DNA of 6,011 nucleotides, taken from an uncultured Bacteroidota bacterium (lineage in GTDB: Bacteria; Bacteroidota; Bacteroidia; Flavobacteriales; UA16). Positions 4,079 through 6,011 of the stretch are shown here, piece after piece (within the stretch, counting starts at the first letter, position 1; the number at the start of each line of letters is the position of its first letter). A model generated the notes under the pieces. It searched no databases. It was given only the letters and a program-made list of their open reading frames with translations, and was not told the origin of the DNA. The position numbers and the translations under genes are program-made. The stretch spans positions 1 to 6,011 of the forward strand of contig CACAUH010000075.1 of NCBI GenBank assembly GCA_902535565.1. Direction: 5' to 3'.

Positions 4079-6011
4079 ATGATCTCTATGCCCAGATTCG
4101 ACTCTCGAGGCCTGTTTTATGCAGTCTTGTGCCTCCTTTTGTCATTTTCTGTCCAGGCGCAAACCGCTTCTGTCAAGGGGGTGGTCACCGATGAGGTGAC
4201 TGGAGATCCGCTGCCATTTGTGTCCGTTGTGGTTCAGGGTGCGACATCGGGGACGTCAACTGATTTCACAGGAGAATTCGAGCTTGCTGGCCTTGAGGCT
4301 GGTGTGGTCAATCTGTCTTTTAGTTCGGTTGGATACAAGTTGACCCAGCGTTTGGAAGTAGAGTTAACTCCGGCTCGACCGGCTTTTTTGACAGTCGCCA
4401 TGGAGCCGCTGACTGTTGCTGTAGAGGCGGCAGAAGTGGTGGCGGTGTCGGCCAAGGGTGAGGAAGAGTCCCCTGTTTCCCTGAGGAGAATTGGCACGAA
4501 TGAAATCAAACGCAACCCGGGGGGAGGCCGGGACATCAGCAAAGCAATCCGAAGTCTTCCAGGTGTGGCGGCCATTCCCAGCTTTCGAAACGACATTGTC
4601 ATTCGCGGTGGGGCGCCAAATGAAAATCGGTTCTACATCGATGGCATCGAAATCCCCAACATCAACCATTTTCAAACCCAAGGCGCCAGTGGAGGCCCCG
4701 TGGGCATGATCAACGTTGATTTGGTCGAAGAGGTTGAGTTTTTTGCGGGGGCGTTTCCGGCCACCCGAGGAAATGCATTGTCGAGTGTGCTGGAATTTGG
4801 GTTCAAAACCGCTCGAACCGATGAGTGGACATCCAACGCGGTTGTTGGAACAAGCGACCTGGGACTCACCTTCGAGGGGCCGACAGGAGAAAACAGCTCC
4901 TTGATCATCAGTGCGCGAAGGAGCTATTTGCAGTTCCTCTTCGAATTGCTGGGCCTTCCTTTTTTGCCGATTTACAATGACATGCAATTCAAGTGGGTCC
5001 ACAAGGCTTCTCCCAATCAGCGCTTGACGGTTCTGGGCATTGGGGCCTATGACGACTTTCAGCTAAACTTGGCGGCAGCAGAGGACACCGCTGCTGAAGA
5101 TTACTTCAATCAAGTGGCCATTCTCGATGCCTTGCAGGTAAACCGCCAATGGAACTACGCGCTTGGGGTCAAGTACGATCGGTTCACGGAGAATGGACGG
5201 TGGACTTGGGTGGCGAGCCGAAACATGCTCAGCAACCGCGCTTTCAAGCACGAAGACAACGATGTCAATTTGCCCCTGACCCTTGATTATCGGTCACAGG
5301 AAATGGAGAACAAACTCCGACTTGAGCGTCGTGTATACGGACAAGAGGGATTTAAGATGACATGGGGAGCTCAGTATGAGTTTGCCCAGTTCACCAACCG
5401 GACGCAGAGCCAACGCTACTTGTTTCTTTCAGACTCGCTTGTGACAGTGGATTTCGAGAGTGCATTCGGCCTGCATAAGTATGGTGCATTCGTTCAGGCC
5501 TCTCAGCCCTTTTTTGATGGGAGGGTGACTTTGAGCGGAGGACTGAGGATTGACGGAAATGAATTCAATGCATCCATGTCCAATCCGCTTCGTCAAGTAA
5601 GTCCTCGGCTTTCAGGCCGGTGGAGTGTGGCGCCCAAGTGGAGCTTGAACGCCAACGTCGGGCGTTATTTCCAATTGCCGAGTTACTTGGTTCTCGGTTA
5701 CGTCGAGGGTGGGCAGCGGGTAAACCAACCCAACGCAACGTATTTGCGTTGCGATCAGGCGGTGCTTGGTGTTCGCTATGATTGGGCTGAGCGAAATACG
5801 ACCCTCGGGCTCGAGGGTTTTTCCAAGATTTATGATGGTGCTGCAATCAGTCGGAGCTCAGGCATTGCGCTCGCCAACCTTGGGGCAGACTTTGGGGTTG
5901 TAGGCAACGAATCCGTTCGGTTTGATGTGCAGGGCAGGGCGTATGGTTTGGAATTCCTCGCACAGAGAAAGCTATACAAGGGGGTCTACGGTTTGCTCGC
6001 CTATACATATG
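4079..6011 (+). CDS. TonB-dependent outer-membrane receptor with carboxypeptidase-regulatory-like N-terminal domain (C-terminus beyond the right edge)
   Basis: The protein is an outer-membrane active transporter powered by TonB-ExbBD; its substrate cannot be told from sequence. The frame is open for 644 codons to the window edge. Residues 1-28 are a signal peptide (hydrophobic FYAVLCLLLSFSV, probable cleavage after VQA). Residues 30-110 are a CarboxypepD_reg-like beta-sandwich (SVKGVVTDEVTGDPLPFVSV, then TDFTGEFEL and SSVGYK). The plug domain spans about 135-242, with RDISKAIRSLPGV, NDIVIRGGAP, RFYIDGIEIPNINHF and VEEVEFFAGAFPATRGN. From about 245 the sequence alternates as beta-barrel strands. 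The plug pattern is not SusC-like and no SusD partner is visible. ATG at 4079 or 4088 are both possible starts; neither has a Shine-Dalgarno. It begins 44 nt after dnaX with no terminator between them, so some co-transcription is possible, though a functional link is not expected. Confidence 0.94.
   Translation, partial: MISMPRFDSRGLFYAVLCLLLSFSVQAQTASVKGVVTDEVTGDPLPFVSVVVQGATSGTSTDFTGEFELAGLEAGVVNLSFSSVGYKLTQRLEVELTPARPAFLTVAMEPLTVAVEAAEVVAVSAKGEEESPVSLRRIGTNEIKRNPGGGRDISKAIRSLPGVAAIPSFRNDIVIRGGAPNENRFYIDGIEIPNINHFQTQGASGGPVGMINVDLVEEVEFFAGAFPATRGNALSSVLEFGFKTARTDEWTSNAVVGTSDLGLTFEGPTGENSSLIISARRSYLQFLFELLGLPFLPIYNDMQFKWVHKASPNQRLTVLGIGAYDDFQLNLAAAEDTAAEDYFNQVAILDALQVNRQWNYALGVKYDRFTENGRWTWVASRNMLSNRAFKHEDNDVNLPLTLDYRSQEMENKLRLERRVYGQEGFKMTWGAQYEFAQFTNRTQSQRYLFLSDSLVTVDFESAFGLHKYGAFVQASQPFFDGRVTLSGGLRIDGNEFNASMSNPLRQVSPRLSGRWSVAPKWSLNANVGRYFQLPSYLVLGYVEGGQRVNQPNATYLRCDQAVLGVRYDWAERNTTLGLEGFSKIYDGAAISRSSGIALANLGADFGVVGNESVRFDVQGRAYGLEFLAQRKLYKGVYGLLAYTY

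Noticed and set aside
4364..5002. 212-residue minus-strand frame inside the receptor gene
   Set aside because: The plus-strand frame is continuously open for 644 codons with plug and barrel features; the minus frame has none.

Overview
The window is a chromosomal segment of a Bacteroidota bacterium, most likely Flavobacteriia-like, with moderate GC (roughly mid-50s % by eye). Three things point there: UvrB, bS6, bS18 and DnaX all have Bacteroidota-type sequence; no gene has a Shine-Dalgarno sequence before its start; and a good TAnnTTTG-type promoter lies upstream of rpsF. The carboxypeptidase-regulatory-domain TonB-dependent receptor at the right end fits too. There are six coding units and no RNA gene, CRISPR array, insertion sequence or phage gene.

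Minus strand, read right to left: rpsF (bS6, 1953-1573), rpsR (bS18, 1552-1286) and rplI (bL9, 1265-819) form a compact ribosomal-protein operon with 20-nt gaps. A strong intrinsic terminator follows (787-762). Only 18 nt later begins uvrB (743 to beyond the left edge), of which the first 247 codons are present. This terminator-before-start arrangement suggests that uvrB either has a promoter inside rplI or is fed by regulated read-through.

The 160-bp region 1954-2113 separates rpsF from the divergent dnaX. It holds the likely rpsF promoter, three GCGCAA repeats and a 7-bp inverted repeat. I see no convincing dnaX promoter.

Plus strand: dnaX (clamp-loader subunit) is split over two frames. 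Frame 0 (2114-3199) encodes the ATPase and collar domains and stops directly after a run of ten A residues. The tau-specific linker and C-terminal domain continue in the +1 frame to 4034. Losing one A joins them into a 639-residue tau protein, while the other two frames hit TGA at 3197 and 3202. This looks like a gamma/tau switch by polymerase slippage or ribosomal frameshifting at a homopolymer, with an upstream GGAGG sequence and a small downstream hairpin. A one-base homopolymer sequencing error is the main alternative. Forty-four nt after tau, a TonB-dependent outer-membrane receptor starts at 4079 and runs off the right edge after 644 codons.

The genes are core functions (translation, replication, nucleotide excision repair) next to an envelope transporter. 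The dnaX frame switch is the most interesting signal in the window.
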